A stretch of 64,000 nt of DNA, taken from positions 62,001 to 126,000 of the forward strand of contig JAUIGE010000010.1 of the NCBI GenBank assembly GCA_030430205.1, written 5' to 3'. Of the stretch, positions 26,314 through 36,020 are shown one piece after another. The notes beneath the pieces are model-generated. The model had not been told where the DNA came from, ran no database searches, and was given only the letters and a program-made list of their open reading frames with translations. Source of the stretch: Bacteroidia bacterium (GTDB lineage: Bacteria; Bacteroidota; Bacteroidia; J057). Position numbers and translations under genes: made by a program. The first letter of the stretch is position 1. Every line of letters begins with the position of its first letter.

Positions 26314-27016
26314 AGAAATCAAAAACGGGCTTTCTGCATGGCGGCGTAGAAATAGATTTAAAAATTTCTACAGCCAATTTATCCAAGAGGGGGATTTATG
26401 TTTTGATATAGGAGCGAATGTAGGGAATAGAACAGGGATTTTTTTGAGCCTTGAAGCAAAAGTAATTGCCGTTGAACCGGTTGAAGAATCCTACAATATT
26501 TTGAAGCAAAAGTTTTCTGGAAATGAAAAAGCTAGCATACTCCCTGTTGCAATTGGGAGCAAACCTGAGGAGGGGGTCATTTACATTTCAAACTATTCTG
26601 AAGTCTGTACGCTAAGCCATCAGTTTATAGAAAAATACCAGGGGCAACATAAATATAATATAGAATGGCCTCACACCAGGAAAATACCAATTACTACTTT
26701 GAACCATCTTATCAGAGATTATGGAGTTCCGGCTTTCTGCAAAATAGATGTTGAGGGCTATGAAGCAGAAGTACTAGAAGGGTTATCTCAACCACTTAAG
26801 GCAATGAGTTTTGAATACAATAATAGACTAAAAAAGATCGCTCTGGAATGCATTGAAATCCTGTCAAAGTTTGATTCCTTAACCTTTAACTTTTCTCCAT
26901 ATGAAACAATGAAGTTCTCTTTGAAGACCTGGAAGACTCAGCCTGAGTTTTATCAATTCATAGAAGAACTGCCCATGGAGATCAAAACGGGCGATATTTA
27001 TGTAAAATATCTATAA
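26306..27016 (+). CDS. FkbM-family methyltransferase
   Basis: A 236-residue protein with FkbM motifs: CFDIGANVGNRTGIF near residue 31, AVEPVEES near 58 and KIDVEGYEAEVLEGL near 147-161. FkbM enzymes methylate hydroxyl groups, often on sugars in surface-glycan loci. The gene is clearly AT-rich: I count 22 G+C in 26461-26520, against 33 in 25021-25080 of the radical SAM gene upstream. It overlaps the previous gene by 8 nt and lies 11 nt before the next. Confidence 0.88.
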   Translation: MIREIKNGLSAWRRRNRFKNFYSQFIQEGDLCFDIGANVGNRTGIFLSLEAKVIAVEPVEESYNILKQKFSGNEKASILPVAIGSKPEEGVIYISNYSEVCTLSHQFIEKYQGQHKYNIEWPHTRKIPITTLNHLIRDYGVPAFCKIDVEGYEAEVLEGLSQPLKAMSFEYNNRLKKIALECIEILSKFDSLTFNFSPYETMKFSLKTWKTQPEFYQFIEELPMEIKTGDIYVKYL

Positions 27017-27027
27017 AATCAACATCA

Positions 27028-28416
27028 ATGAAAGTATTATTTACGCATGGATATTTTATATATGAAGATGAGAAAGAGCAAAAAATAATGAAGCCTTACC
27101 CACCTTTGGGGATTTTATATATTTCAGCATGGCTTGATAAATATGGAATTGATAACGAAATATTTGATACTACTTTTTCACAAAAAAGACTTCAGCAATC
27201 ATACCTCCTTAAAGAGAAACCTGAAATAATCGCCATCTACGTCAACCTCATGACCAAGGTCAATGTAATCGAGTTGATGCAGTATATTGGGCAACATTTG
27301 CCAGAAAGCAAGATCATCTTAGGTGGGCCTGATGTTAGGTATAATCTGGCTGATTATTTGGATGCAGGTGCTGAGGTTGTAGTCATTGGAGAGGGAGAAG
27401 AAACGATGCGTGAATTGGTTGAGGCAATTCAATCGAATCAAGGACTCCAAGAAGTTGATGGAATAGCCTTCATGCAATCAGGTTCTCTGGTACAAACCCA
27501 AGAACGCAGCCGTATTCGCCCAGTGGACGACCTTCCTTTTCCCAATCGCCACAAAATAGATATTCAAAAATATCTCGATACCTGGAAGACCTACCATGGC
27601 ATGCAGTCGATGACTGTGAGTACACAACGGGGTTGCCCATATACCTGCACATGGTGCAGCACAGCGGTCTATGGCCAAAGTTATCGACGAAGAAGCCCCG
27701 CTAAAGTCGTTGAAGAACTGAAGCATCTAAAGGAAACATACCATCCCGATAGCGTCTGGTTTGTCGATGACGTCTTTACGGTTAGTCATAAATGGTTGAC
27801 TGGTTTTGCTGCGGAAGTGCAAAAGCAGGATGCTATCATTCCCTTTGAATGTATCAGCAGAGCTGATCGCCTCAATGAAGAGGTGATAGACCTACTGAAA
27901 GCGGCAGGCTGCTTTCGGATATGGATAGGCGCCGAAAGCGGCTCACAAAAAATCATAGACCTGATGGATAGGCGAGTCGATGTGAATCAAGTGCGCGATA
28001 TGATTCGCCTGACGCGCCAGAAAGGCATGGAGGCTGGAACCTTTATCATGCTGGGCTACCCTGGGGAGACAGAAGCGGATATTAAAGAGACCGTTAAACA
28101 CCTCAAAGAATCTAATCCGGATCATTTTACCATCACCATTGCTTACCCTATCAAAGGGACAAGGCTCTATGGAGAGGTAGAAGCCATACAAACCCAAAGC
28201 CTTGACTGGACCAAAACGACGGACCGGGATCGGGATTTTGAGCGGACCTATTCGCGGGAATATTACAATTATGCTACCCGTTGGGTGACCAATGAGGTGA
28301 ATTGGCATAAGTATAAAATGTCCAAACAATGGCTGAAACCTTCAGCCCTCAAAACAAAACTCAAATCTTGGGTATTACGTGGAATGATGTATTATGAAAA
28401 ACAGGCTGCCTCCTAA
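27028..28416 (+). CDS. B12-binding-domain radical SAM protein 2
   Basis: A 462-residue relative of the protein at 24059. It has the N-terminal B12-binding-like domain (KPYPPLGILYISAWL, IILGGPDVRYN, VVIGEGEE) and a radical SAM domain with C203, C207 and C210 in RGCPYTCTWC. IWIGAESGSQKIIDLMD near 295 matches radical SAM protein 1, so the two are probably paralogs with different substrates. The first third is AT-rich, the rest less so. The next gene starts within its last 23 nt. Confidence 0.88.
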   Translation: MKVLFTHGYFIYEDEKEQKIMKPYPPLGILYISAWLDKYGIDNEIFDTTFSQKRLQQSYLLKEKPEIIAIYVNLMTKVNVIELMQYIGQHLPESKIILGGPDVRYNLADYLDAGAEVVVIGEGEETMRELVEAIQSNQGLQEVDGIAFMQSGSLVQTQERSRIRPVDDLPFPNRHKIDIQKYLDTWKTYHGMQSMTVSTQRGCPYTCTWCSTAVYGQSYRRRSPAKVVEELKHLKETYHPDSVWFVDDVFTVSHKWLTGFAAEVQKQDAIIPFECISRADRLNEEVIDLLKAAGCFRIWIGAESGSQKIIDLMDRRVDVNQVRDMIRLTRQKGMEAGTFIMLGYPGETEADIKETVKHLKESNPDHFTITIAYPIKGTRLYGEVEAIQTQSLDWTKTTDRDRDFERTYSREYYNYATRWVTNEVNWHKYKMSKQWLKPSALKTKLKSWVLRGMMYYEKQAAS

Positions 28417-29542
28417 GCAATTTCTTTTTACAAAAGTGATTCCTATCCTATTTTGTTTTGTGATGGTATTTGGCCTTTTCCTGGCTTTTACACAGGAGAA
28501 AAGCCATCACCAAATCAGACTCAAATGGTATCAGACCCATAAGAAGGACTCTCCTGAAAACCATCTGGCAGCCATCAAATGGTGTATGGCATACTTAGGT
28601 TCGACCATTACTTCTGATACAAGCCTGAAAGGCATTTCCCTAGAAGACTCTGTAATCGTTCTGGACATAGAAAAGCTCGGTTTTAAGCCCAAAACCGTAG
28701 ATTATTTGAGCTACCTCAATCGGAAATGGAAAAAGACAGAAGCGTATAAAGCAAAGAACTCGATAGATTTAGGAAGGTATATAAGCCTCACATTGGGGTA
28801 TGCTACCAATTATTTTACGCTGGTTGACATCCCCAAAAAATTAAAGAAATACAAAAGTAAATTCACCTATGATCCCATGGAGGGGAGTGTCGACAACTCA
28901 AGTGTTTCATTGGTACGGCGGATTATATCTTTTTCCAATAACCATATTCAAAACCGTGAATTCTTTTTAGCGACTGAGACGGATTCCATTACTCATAACG
29001 TATTGGAATTTGAAACGCTTGAAGTTATGGAGAATGGTCTCCCGAAATTTGGCATATACACTGCCTCTGGTAAACGTAAAGAAGCCGGTACGCTGGCTTT
29101 CTCAAATGCTGGCAAACCTGCCAAATGCCTTTGGTGTCATGAAAGCCAAATCCTGCCTTTGTTTCGAAAACAAAGAGATTGGGAAGGTTTTTTGAGCTAT
29201 GAAGACCTCAGGGATTCATTGAAGATGCGAGTTGAAAGGCAGCGTGCTCATCAGGATACTTTATGGCATGATCGACATTTCCTAAAAAGATGGCACCATG
29301 AAAAAATGGAGATATGTTATATCTCCTTTATGGAGCCATCGGCGCAGCGATTGGCTCAGGAATGGCGGAAACCACTTGTGGAAGTGAAACTTATGTTGGA
29401 AGGAATAGAGACGCATCGCCATCATGAATTTGATTTTTTGGGGGATCTGTATCACCGAAAGGATGTGGATGGATTAGGCCCCTGGAAGGTGGTGAAGGCT
29501 CCAGAAAGTGTGAGAGAGGAGAAAATTACGGGGGGACACTAA
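28394..29542 (+). CDS. Membrane-anchored protein with a CxxCH motif, unknown function
   Basis: A 382-residue protein with one N-terminal membrane segment (about 12-32) and a large periplasmic part. A single c-type haem-binding motif, C245-L-W-C248-H249, lies in a Gly/Lys-rich turn. Many His residues follow (HHEK, HRHHEF), some of which could bind metal. I recognise no family. Being the last gene of the radical SAM operon, with a start inside the upstream gene, it may carry out a redox step outside the cytoplasm; this is only inference. It meets the next, convergent gene with a 4-nt overlap of stop codons. Confidence 0.75.
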   Translation: MKNRLPPKQFLFTKVIPILFCFVMVFGLFLAFTQEKSHHQIRLKWYQTHKKDSPENHLAAIKWCMAYLGSTITSDTSLKGISLEDSVIVLDIEKLGFKPKTVDYLSYLNRKWKKTEAYKAKNSIDLGRYISLTLGYATNYFTLVDIPKKLKKYKSKFTYDPMEGSVDNSSVSLVRRIISFSNNHIQNREFFLATETDSITHNVLEFETLEVMENGLPKFGIYTASGKRKEAGTLAFSNAGKPAKCLWCHESQILPLFRKQRDWEGFLSYEDLRDSLKMRVERQRAHQDTLWHDRHFLKRWHHEKMEICYISFMEPSAQRLAQEWRKPLVEVKLMLEGIETHRHHEFDFLGDLYHRKDVDGLGPWKVVKAPESVREEKITGGH

Positions 29543-30366
29543 TGACCTGATTTTACGCCCCACTTTTCACGAAAACTCTGTATTTCTTCATGTGTATAAA
29601 AATGCTGACAATAGGTAGAATCAAGCATTCGGTTTAGATAAGCTGTGGGAAGCACCAACTGTTCTTTAAATGATTGATAAAGGGCAGCATATTTTTTTTC
29701 TGCACCTACGTTAAAATTAACCAACCGAAAATCTGGGATTCCCAGAAAAGTTTGGACAATTAGTGCTTTTTCGGAATCAGCCAAATCGGTACGAAGGATA
29801 AGCAAGTCTATATTTTCCTTTTGGAATATTTTATATCCCTTTTCTGTATCAAAAGGTTGGGCATAAACATCTATACCAATTGTCGGCTTTAATTCTTCCT
29901 CAAACCACAATAGTGGGAAATCGTGATTGAGTTTATTCAAAAAGGGTTGCCTCAACATTTCCATGTCTCCTGTAAAAGCGGCGCTATCTACTCCCACATG
30001 ATATCGAAACACTTCAAAAAAAGCAGATACATTGCGTGAAATAGGATCCCGTACCAAAGAAATAATTTTCACATTTTTTCGCTTCCGAACTTTTCGGTTA
30101 AATATAAGCCCTCCCAGACTTTTCGCATCTGGCCAAAGGCCTTTCTCCCTGCATAAATCATAGGCCCGATCTATTTTTTCCTGATTCATGGTATGAATAT
30201 GAAAAACGGATCTTTTGAGTTGATTTTTCACTGATCTGTAAATAGACATGGAGCCTACCTTTGCCATGGTATAGATGACAACGGGCGTTTTGCCACCAGA
30301 TAATTCAACATAACCTTTGATGAAACGCAGGCTTCCCAATATATGATAGCGAAAAAAAGGATTCAT
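29539..30366 (-). CDS. Sulfotransferase-like capsular polysaccharide synthesis protein
   Basis: A 275-residue protein resembling the putative capsular polysaccharide synthesis family (PF10364) and other PAPS-dependent sulfotransferases. The 5'-phosphosulfate loop is visible as TMAKVGSMS (33-41), and the 3'-phosphate site as VRDPISRNVSAFFE (105-118). It would place sulfate on a glycan or lipid, using PAPS in the cytoplasm. It lies opposite to the radical SAM operon with overlapping stops, inside the AT-rich block. Only sequence motifs support this; no PAPS synthesis gene is in the window. Confidence 0.78.
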   Translation of the reverse strand: MNPFFRYHILGSLRFIKGYVELSGGKTPVVIYTMAKVGSMSIYRSVKNQLKRSVFHIHTMNQEKIDRAYDLCREKGLWPDAKSLGGLIFNRKVRKRKNVKIISLVRDPISRNVSAFFEVFRYHVGVDSAAFTGDMEMLRQPFLNKLNHDFPLLWFEEELKPTIGIDVYAQPFDTEKGYKIFQKENIDLLILRTDLADSEKALIVQTFLGIPDFRLVNFNVGAEKKYAALYQSFKEQLVLPTAYLNRMLDSTYCQHFYTHEEIQSFREKWGVKSGH

Positions 30367-30490
30367 TTTTTGTGTTATCGAAGGCTATATTTCTTTAATT
30401 TTCTCAACTATTAGTCTTTTATTGATAGCATCTAGGAAAGAAAAGAATCAAATCATCCAAATCAAAAACAAGCCAGAATGTTTATAGAAG

Positions 30491-31690
30491 ATGGGGGTAC
30501 AAATTAAAAAAGCATTTTCTATAAAATCCCTGAGAAGACTCAACCTGATCGCGTGGAATACGGCCTTTAATGTTGTTATTCCTGTATTTAGCCTCATCTT
30601 TTCTGCCATTATCATTCGGATACACACCCCTGCACTGTGGGGAGAGATCACGGCCTATGTACTCATGATGATGGTCACTAATCGTTTGATCTCATGGGGA
30701 CATAAAGAATTTTTGCTCAAAACCTTTAGTATTCGACCCAAAGATATCGCTGCTATTTGGCAGAAAAATGTATTCAGCCGCGCCTTCCTGGCAGTCATCG
30801 CATCATTGGGGCTACTGCTCTTTTTTAGAGAATTCGAAAGTTGGGCAAGCCTCACATTTTTTATTGTCGGGATCTTCTTTTATAGGGCCTTTGATCCCGT
30901 TACGATATACCTTAAGCAGTTTAAAGCTGCTCTGATAATTGAAGTAATTGGGTTTTTGGGGGTACTCGCTGGCATATTGATTTACCAACAAGATCTCACA
31001 GCCTTATTGTATTTGAGGATGTTAGCGGCCTCTTATATGATCAAATCTCTGATCTATATTTACCTATATCGAAAGGACCTTTTACCGGCAAATTATTTTG
31101 CTTTTAATCTACTCCAGTTGAGGCAGGCGTCACCGTATTTGATTTTGACCTTTATTGGCCTGTTTGGCAATCAAATCAATTCCTATAGCCTTGCGATTCT
31201 GGGAGACGATGACCAGCTGGGGAGATTTCAAGTGCTGTTTATCCTTTTTATGTATGTGAGAAATGGCGCATATTTCATCCTTCAACCCTTTTTGAAAAAC
31301 CTATTGCGGGTAAATAAAAAGACGCACACCGCTATCATCCGGAAAATTTTTCCTTTAGGCATTTTTCTTTCTGTGCTGGGAGGGGTGGCCATTGCCATTT
31401 TATTCCCTATCGTGTATGCTTTTGGCTTTAGCTGGGAGATATATGCTGTGGGCGTTCTATATGCGATTCCCTACTATCTTTTTGCAGTTAAAAGTATTAA
31501 CCTGATCAAAAATAGTCAGGAGAGACTATTGGTGATAATCGGACTCATTAGTATCCTGACCAACCTGGTTTTGGATGTTATCCTGATTCCTTCCATGGGA
31601 ATAACAGGTGCCTTGATTGCGGCTGCGGTTGGGCAGTGGGTAATCCTGCTTTGTTACAAAATGATTGACTGGAAAAATGAACGCACTTAA
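30491..31690 (+). CDS. Oligosaccharide flippase-like membrane protein (Wzx/MVF type)
   Basis: A 399-residue polytopic membrane protein with about twelve helices, resembling polysaccharide biosynthesis (MOP superfamily) flippases, which move lipid-linked glycans across the inner membrane. Sequence is typical but lacks strong motifs: TAFNVVIPVFSLIFSAIIIR near 20-40 and a final LVLDVILIPSMGITGALIAA segment (about 359-380), which is the usual flippase end. It is shorter than many Wzx proteins (about 420-480). It belongs with the surrounding glycan genes by context. Confidence 0.8.
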   Translation: MGVQIKKAFSIKSLRRLNLIAWNTAFNVVIPVFSLIFSAIIIRIHTPALWGEITAYVLMMMVTNRLISWGHKEFLLKTFSIRPKDIAAIWQKNVFSRAFLAVIASLGLLLFFREFESWASLTFFIVGIFFYRAFDPVTIYLKQFKAALIIEVIGFLGVLAGILIYQQDLTALLYLRMLAASYMIKSLIYIYLYRKDLLPANYFAFNLLQLRQASPYLILTFIGLFGNQINSYSLAILGDDDQLGRFQVLFILFMYVRNGAYFILQPFLKNLLRVNKKTHTAIIRKIFPLGIFLSVLGGVAIAILFPIVYAFGFSWEIYAVGVLYAIPYYLFAVKSINLIKNSQERLLVIIGLISILTNLVLDVILIPSMGITGALIAAAVGQWVILLCYKMIDWKNERT

Positions 31691-31749
31691 CCCATATTGC
31701 CCAAAAATTCAACGGTTATGTTGAACCTATGGCTGTCTGCTCATAAGGC

Positions 31750-33333
31750 TTATAGGGGGATTTTTTTCAGCGTAAAAACGCCACGCCGGGAATGAAAATC
31801 GCTTAAAAAGTAAATCTCAAGATCATTGATCAGCACGGGTTTCTTTTTGAGCCCAGGATCAAAGGTCATTTGTTTACCCTGATAGTATATCTGACCTTCC
31901 CGGATCGAACAAGCCGTTGTATCAAAAGAGTGAATTGGAATGGAAGTTTTGACTTCCTCTATTTTTCGCCCCATAGCCGTATATGCCAACAAACCGTCTT
32001 GTTGGCCATAATCCATAATCATAAAATAGTTTTTCTCTGCCAGAACATAGCCAGCCTGATCTTCTTTTGGCGGGGAAGCAATGCTCCATAGAAAAATAGC
32101 TAAAAACAATACCAGAACAGTCAGGCTTCTCTGCTGGATTTCTGATCGGAAAAGATAAAAAAAGCATCCTCCCAATGCCCAGAATAGCCATAATCGCAAA
32201 AAGCGCAAAATGATCGGACTATCCGCCAGCCAATGAATCGGGAAATTACAAAGCAGGAGGAGTAATCCTAAAAAGAGGAATTTTCCTCTCCTTCTTTCTG
32301 CCGAATCCAGAAACTCAAAAGCAGGGATAATCCATAAAACCTGTGCATAAGAGGCCGATCTGCTCTGTAAAAGCATGAATGCTACCGTCCATATCGCTAA
32401 TATGCGAAGAAGTCTGTCGCGATAAGCCCAACTGAGTTGGAGTGCGAGGCCCAAAATAATTGCTTTATAGATCGTTATGCCAAAGGTATACAAGCGAGGT
32501 AGATCAATCAGCGCATTAGGATTGTAATAAGCATCATAGACAAAGATGGTTTTGACTAATGCATCAAAGGATTGACTTCGGGTAGCAAAGCCAACTGTTG
32601 AATTATTTTGGATGGCCTGTGGCCATATTTCTGTCAGGTAAACGCGCCAAAACTCACTGCCACTTACCCAAATGCTGATTGCAAATAGCGCCAGGGTGAC
32701 AACTATCGCTTTTCCGATGAGCCGCCAACGCTGTTGGAATAGCAGCGGCAAACCCATAATTACCGGAAATATTTTTAACAAAAAGGCAATGCTTATCCCC
32801 AAAGCTGCCAGCCACTCTTTGCCATGCTGAATGGCCCAATATGCTGGCAGCATAGCAGCAAGAACGATAAAATAAAGCTGCCCAAACAGAATATGATTTC
32901 TGAGGGGGATAAAAAAAAACAAGGGAATCAACAGGATAAACCAGGAATGGTTTTTCGCATAAAGTTGATGAAGCAAGCCTAAGCTAAAAATAAAACAGAT
33001 GATGCTGAAAACGTTAAATATGTTTTTGGCCAGGTGCGCATCTTCTATATAAGTAAGGGGTAAAAATGCGGTGCTTAAAAAGGGGCTATTGAGGTAAAAA
33101 TCTGCTAAAATTTCGGGATAGCCTTGGCTATGGATGTATTGATTAAAAGAGTATATATCAAATAAAACAGATGCTGGCGGAATCCCTTCTTTTACGAGTA
33201 AGGCAGGGAAGTATGAATTTGAAAAATCATGCAAATGAAAAGAGAGAGAAGTGTAGCAGAAATAGGAACAAAGGCAGATTAGCGGCACAAAAAAGTATAC
33301 TTCATACCTTTGTTTTTTGATTTGAATTGACAT
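31750..33333 (-). CDS. GT87-type (DUF2029) membrane glycosyltransferase
   Basis: A 527-residue protein with about ten membrane helices, resembling GT87 polyprenyl-phosphate-sugar transferases (GT-C fold). The first periplasmic loop holds FHLHDFSNSYFPALLVKEG (about 32-50), with the acidic residues GT-C enzymes use for catalysis, and the PLTYIEDA segment follows. GT-C enzymes add a sugar from a lipid donor on the outer side of the inner membrane. The last 100 residues form a small periplasmic beta domain. Family assignment is by overall pattern. Confidence 0.78.
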   Translation of the reverse strand: MSIQIKKQRYEVYFFVPLICLCSYFCYTSLSFHLHDFSNSYFPALLVKEGIPPASVLFDIYSFNQYIHSQGYPEILADFYLNSPFLSTAFLPLTYIEDAHLAKNIFNVFSIICFIFSLGLLHQLYAKNHSWFILLIPLFFFIPLRNHILFGQLYFIVLAAMLPAYWAIQHGKEWLAALGISIAFLLKIFPVIMGLPLLFQQRWRLIGKAIVVTLALFAISIWVSGSEFWRVYLTEIWPQAIQNNSTVGFATRSQSFDALVKTIFVYDAYYNPNALIDLPRLYTFGITIYKAIILGLALQLSWAYRDRLLRILAIWTVAFMLLQSRSASYAQVLWIIPAFEFLDSAERRRGKFLFLGLLLLLCNFPIHWLADSPIILRFLRLWLFWALGGCFFYLFRSEIQQRSLTVLVLFLAIFLWSIASPPKEDQAGYVLAEKNYFMIMDYGQQDGLLAYTAMGRKIEEVKTSIPIHSFDTTACSIREGQIYYQGKQMTFDPGLKKKPVLINDLEIYFLSDFHSRRGVFTLKKIPL

Positions 33334-33381
33334 GATATATGCGGAAAAGAATAATTTTATTCCTTTGTCAAACTAATAATT

Positions 33382-34416
33382 ATGAGAGTGAGGAACAAAA
33401 AGGTGACGGGATGGCTTCTTTCTGTAGGCATTTTTGCCATCGGTGCAGGGATTATCTATCAAATGTTTGTTAATGATTCTCCTAATGAAGCAATCAGCAA
33501 AAGAAGTATTCGCCTGAGAGAGTGGCGACCTAATTGGTCCGCATCCTATACCCCCCAGCTAGAGCAACTTGATCATAGCGATGCATTGGTACAAAAAGCT
33601 TATCCTGTAAGGATAGATTCAGAAGGCTTTATGGTTTACAAACCTGTTCATACACCAACCGATTACTCCCTGGTATTTTTAGGTGGAAGTACCACAGAAT
33701 GCCTTTATGTAGAAGATTCGCTTCGCTTCCCATACCTTACAGCACAGATGCTGGAAAATCAGACAGGGAAAATATTCAATAGCTATAATGGAGCTATGGG
33801 AGGAAATAACAGCATGCATTCCATTAATTTATTATTAAACAAAGTAATCCCCATGCAACCCCATGTTGTAATCATGATGCACAATGTCAATGACTGGAAT
33901 GTATTGATCAAAGAGAAAGATTACTGGAATAACAATCCCTCCAAATCTATGATTATTGATCCTCATGGAGGTAAAAAAACAGAAAAAGACGAATGGAAAC
34001 ATATCAGGGGAAAGAAGGTAGAATATGAGTTATCTGAGGTAATTGAAAAATTTAAGCAAGCGCAACATCTTTTTATTGACATATGCCAACGGTATGAAAT
34101 AGAGCCTGTATTGATGACCCAGGCTAGCAGGTTTACGGACCAGATAGAAGACAAAATCCACCATGGGATAATTAACCATGGCAAAGACCTCGGCTTTACC
34201 TATCAAGTGGCTAAAACACTTCAGGACACCTTCAATATGACAATCAGAACAGTCGCTCGAGAACGATCTGTTCTCTTAATCGATTTGGACGCCCATATCC
34301 CGAAAACCAGTGATTATATGTATGATATTGTACATTTTCATAAAGGTGGAACTAAGGCTGCGGCAGAATTCATTGCAGCAGCTCTGAAAAAACATTTTCA
34401 GTGGTTAGGGAAATAA
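33382..34416 (+). CDS. SGNH/GDSL-type hydrolase, membrane anchored
   Basis: A 344-residue protein with an N-terminal membrane helix (about 9-29) and a periplasmic SGNH-like domain. The block I Ser is S103 in GGSTTE, block II Gly is in NGAMGG (about 136-141), block III Asn is in HNVND (167-171), and the D..H pair is in DIVHFHKGG near the end. In glycan loci such proteins usually add or remove acetyl groups. It stands alone on its strand between GT87 and radical SAM protein 3. Confidence 0.82.
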   Translation: MRVRNKKVTGWLLSVGIFAIGAGIIYQMFVNDSPNEAISKRSIRLREWRPNWSASYTPQLEQLDHSDALVQKAYPVRIDSEGFMVYKPVHTPTDYSLVFLGGSTTECLYVEDSLRFPYLTAQMLENQTGKIFNSYNGAMGGNNSMHSINLLLNKVIPMQPHVVIMMHNVNDWNVLIKEKDYWNNNPSKSMIIDPHGGKKTEKDEWKHIRGKKVEYELSEVIEKFKQAQHLFIDICQRYEIEPVLMTQASRFTDQIEDKIHHGIINHGKDLGFTYQVAKTLQDTFNMTIRTVARERSVLLIDLDAHIPKTSDYMYDIVHFHKGGTKAAAEFIAAALKKHFQWLGK

Positions 34417-34499
34417 AAAAGAAATCATCTTTTTGTATGATAGAAGAGCGTTCAGGTCTTTTGATCCAAAAACTGTAGTTAAATACTTTCCCCCTTTCC

Positions 34500-36020
34500 A
34501 TGTCTAACAAAGTACTCCTCTTTAACCCTCGGGCCGTTTCCAGTAAAAATTTCCGCATCCCAAACTCCATCCTGCAAGTCGCAGCAGCTATTGACGGAAA
34601 ATACGAGTGGGTCATCGTAGATGGAAACCAGGAAAAGGATCCCTGGCAAAAAATTGAAGCACATCTCCAAACGGGAGAATTCAAATACTTCGGTTGTACC
34701 GCCATGCCCGGTCCACAATTGCGTCAGGCGATTCCCATCACAAAGCGAATCAGACAAGCATTTCCTGCTGTGATAAATATCTGGGGAGGCTATTTCGCTT
34801 CGAATCAATATCAGGTTGTGTTGGAAAGTGGCTATGTAGACTTTGTGATCAATGGTCCTGGAGATCAGGCTTTTCCAGCTTTGCTGGATGCCCTGGAGCA
34901 GGGAGGTGACTATACTATCATAAACAACCTGATTTATAAAAATGAAGCCAGGAAACTGATCAAAACCTATAAAGCTACCCTCGTTAATCAGGACAGCCTG
35001 GCGGACTTGCCATATGCAAAACTGAATGCATTTTATCCTATAAAATCCTACCTGCGGCCGACGCATCTGGGACGTGAGACCATTGCCTATCATTCCAGTC
35101 TGGGATGTCCGTTTACCTGCTCTTTTTGTGCGGTAGTACCGATCTATGAGGCACGCTGGAAAGCAAAATCTGCCCAAAAAGTCTATACAGAGATCAAATT
35201 CATCAAAAACAATTATGGTGGAGATGCCATCGAATTTCACGATAATAACTTCTTCGTTTCCGAAAAAAGAACGGTTGAATTTTCCAAATTGATAGCACCT
35301 GAAAACATGAGCTGGTGGGGAGAGGGCCGTATCGATACAATCGATAAATACACAGATGAGTCCCTCAAAATCATGAAGGAGTCGGGCCTGAAGATGATCT
35401 TCTGTGGGGCGGAAAGTGGGAATGACGAGATTTTAAAAAGTGTAGATAAAGGCGGAAAGCAGACAGGGGATCAGATCAAAGCCTTTGCCGAGCGCATGGG
35501 AAAAGTGGGGATTATTCCTGAATACTCATTTGTATTGGGATTCCCGGGACCGGACAAAAAGACGGTTATGCGCCATATAACGGAAGAAATTCGCTTTATC
35601 AAAGAAGTGAAAGCCATCAACCCGGCAGTTGAAATTATCATTTACCTCTACAGCCCAGTGCCGACAGAAGGGTCAGAATTGTACCAACAAATCACAGAGG
35701 CAGGTTTTGCTTTTCCCGAAAAGCTGGAAGACTGGCTTTCCCCCAGCTGGGAAAACTTCGATCTCCGCAAAAATCCCCTCACTCCCTGGCTGACGCCAGC
35801 GATGGTAGACAAAGTCAAAAACTTTGAAACGGTCATGCATGCGCGCTTCCCAACGGCTACCGACCCCAAAATCACCCCTCTTCAGCGAATAGTTATAAAT
35901 AAATTATCAGCTTTTCGTTATAGGTTCAATTTTTTCCACTATCCTTATGAGCTGAAAGCTTTGCAAAAGTTTTGGCTTCGCTATCGTCAACCTGAAATAG
36001 AGGGCTTCGCATCTGAATAA
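34500..36020 (+). CDS. B12-binding-domain radical SAM protein 3
   Basis: A 506-residue protein with an N-terminal B12-binding-like domain (about 1-150) and a radical SAM core with C203, C207 and C210 in LGCPFTCSFC. FCGAESGNDEILKSVDKG near 300 marks the same class as the two radical SAM proteins upstream, but the sequence is more distant. A C-terminal region of about 110 residues has no recognised domain. The next gene, a methyltransferase, begins at the base after the stop codon, so the pair is co-translated. Confidence 0.88.
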   Translation: MSNKVLLFNPRAVSSKNFRIPNSILQVAAAIDGKYEWVIVDGNQEKDPWQKIEAHLQTGEFKYFGCTAMPGPQLRQAIPITKRIRQAFPAVINIWGGYFASNQYQVVLESGYVDFVINGPGDQAFPALLDALEQGGDYTIINNLIYKNEARKLIKTYKATLVNQDSLADLPYAKLNAFYPIKSYLRPTHLGRETIAYHSSLGCPFTCSFCAVVPIYEARWKAKSAQKVYTEIKFIKNNYGGDAIEFHDNNFFVSEKRTVEFSKLIAPENMSWWGEGRIDTIDKYTDESLKIMKESGLKMIFCGAESGNDEILKSVDKGGKQTGDQIKAFAERMGKVGIIPEYSFVLGFPGPDKKTVMRHITEEIRFIKEVKAINPAVEIIIYLYSPVPTEGSELYQQITEAGFAFPEKLEDWLSPSWENFDLRKNPLTPWLTPAMVDKVKNFETVMHARFPTATDPKITPLQRIVINKLSAFRYRFNFFHYPYELKALQKFWLRYRQPEIEGFASE

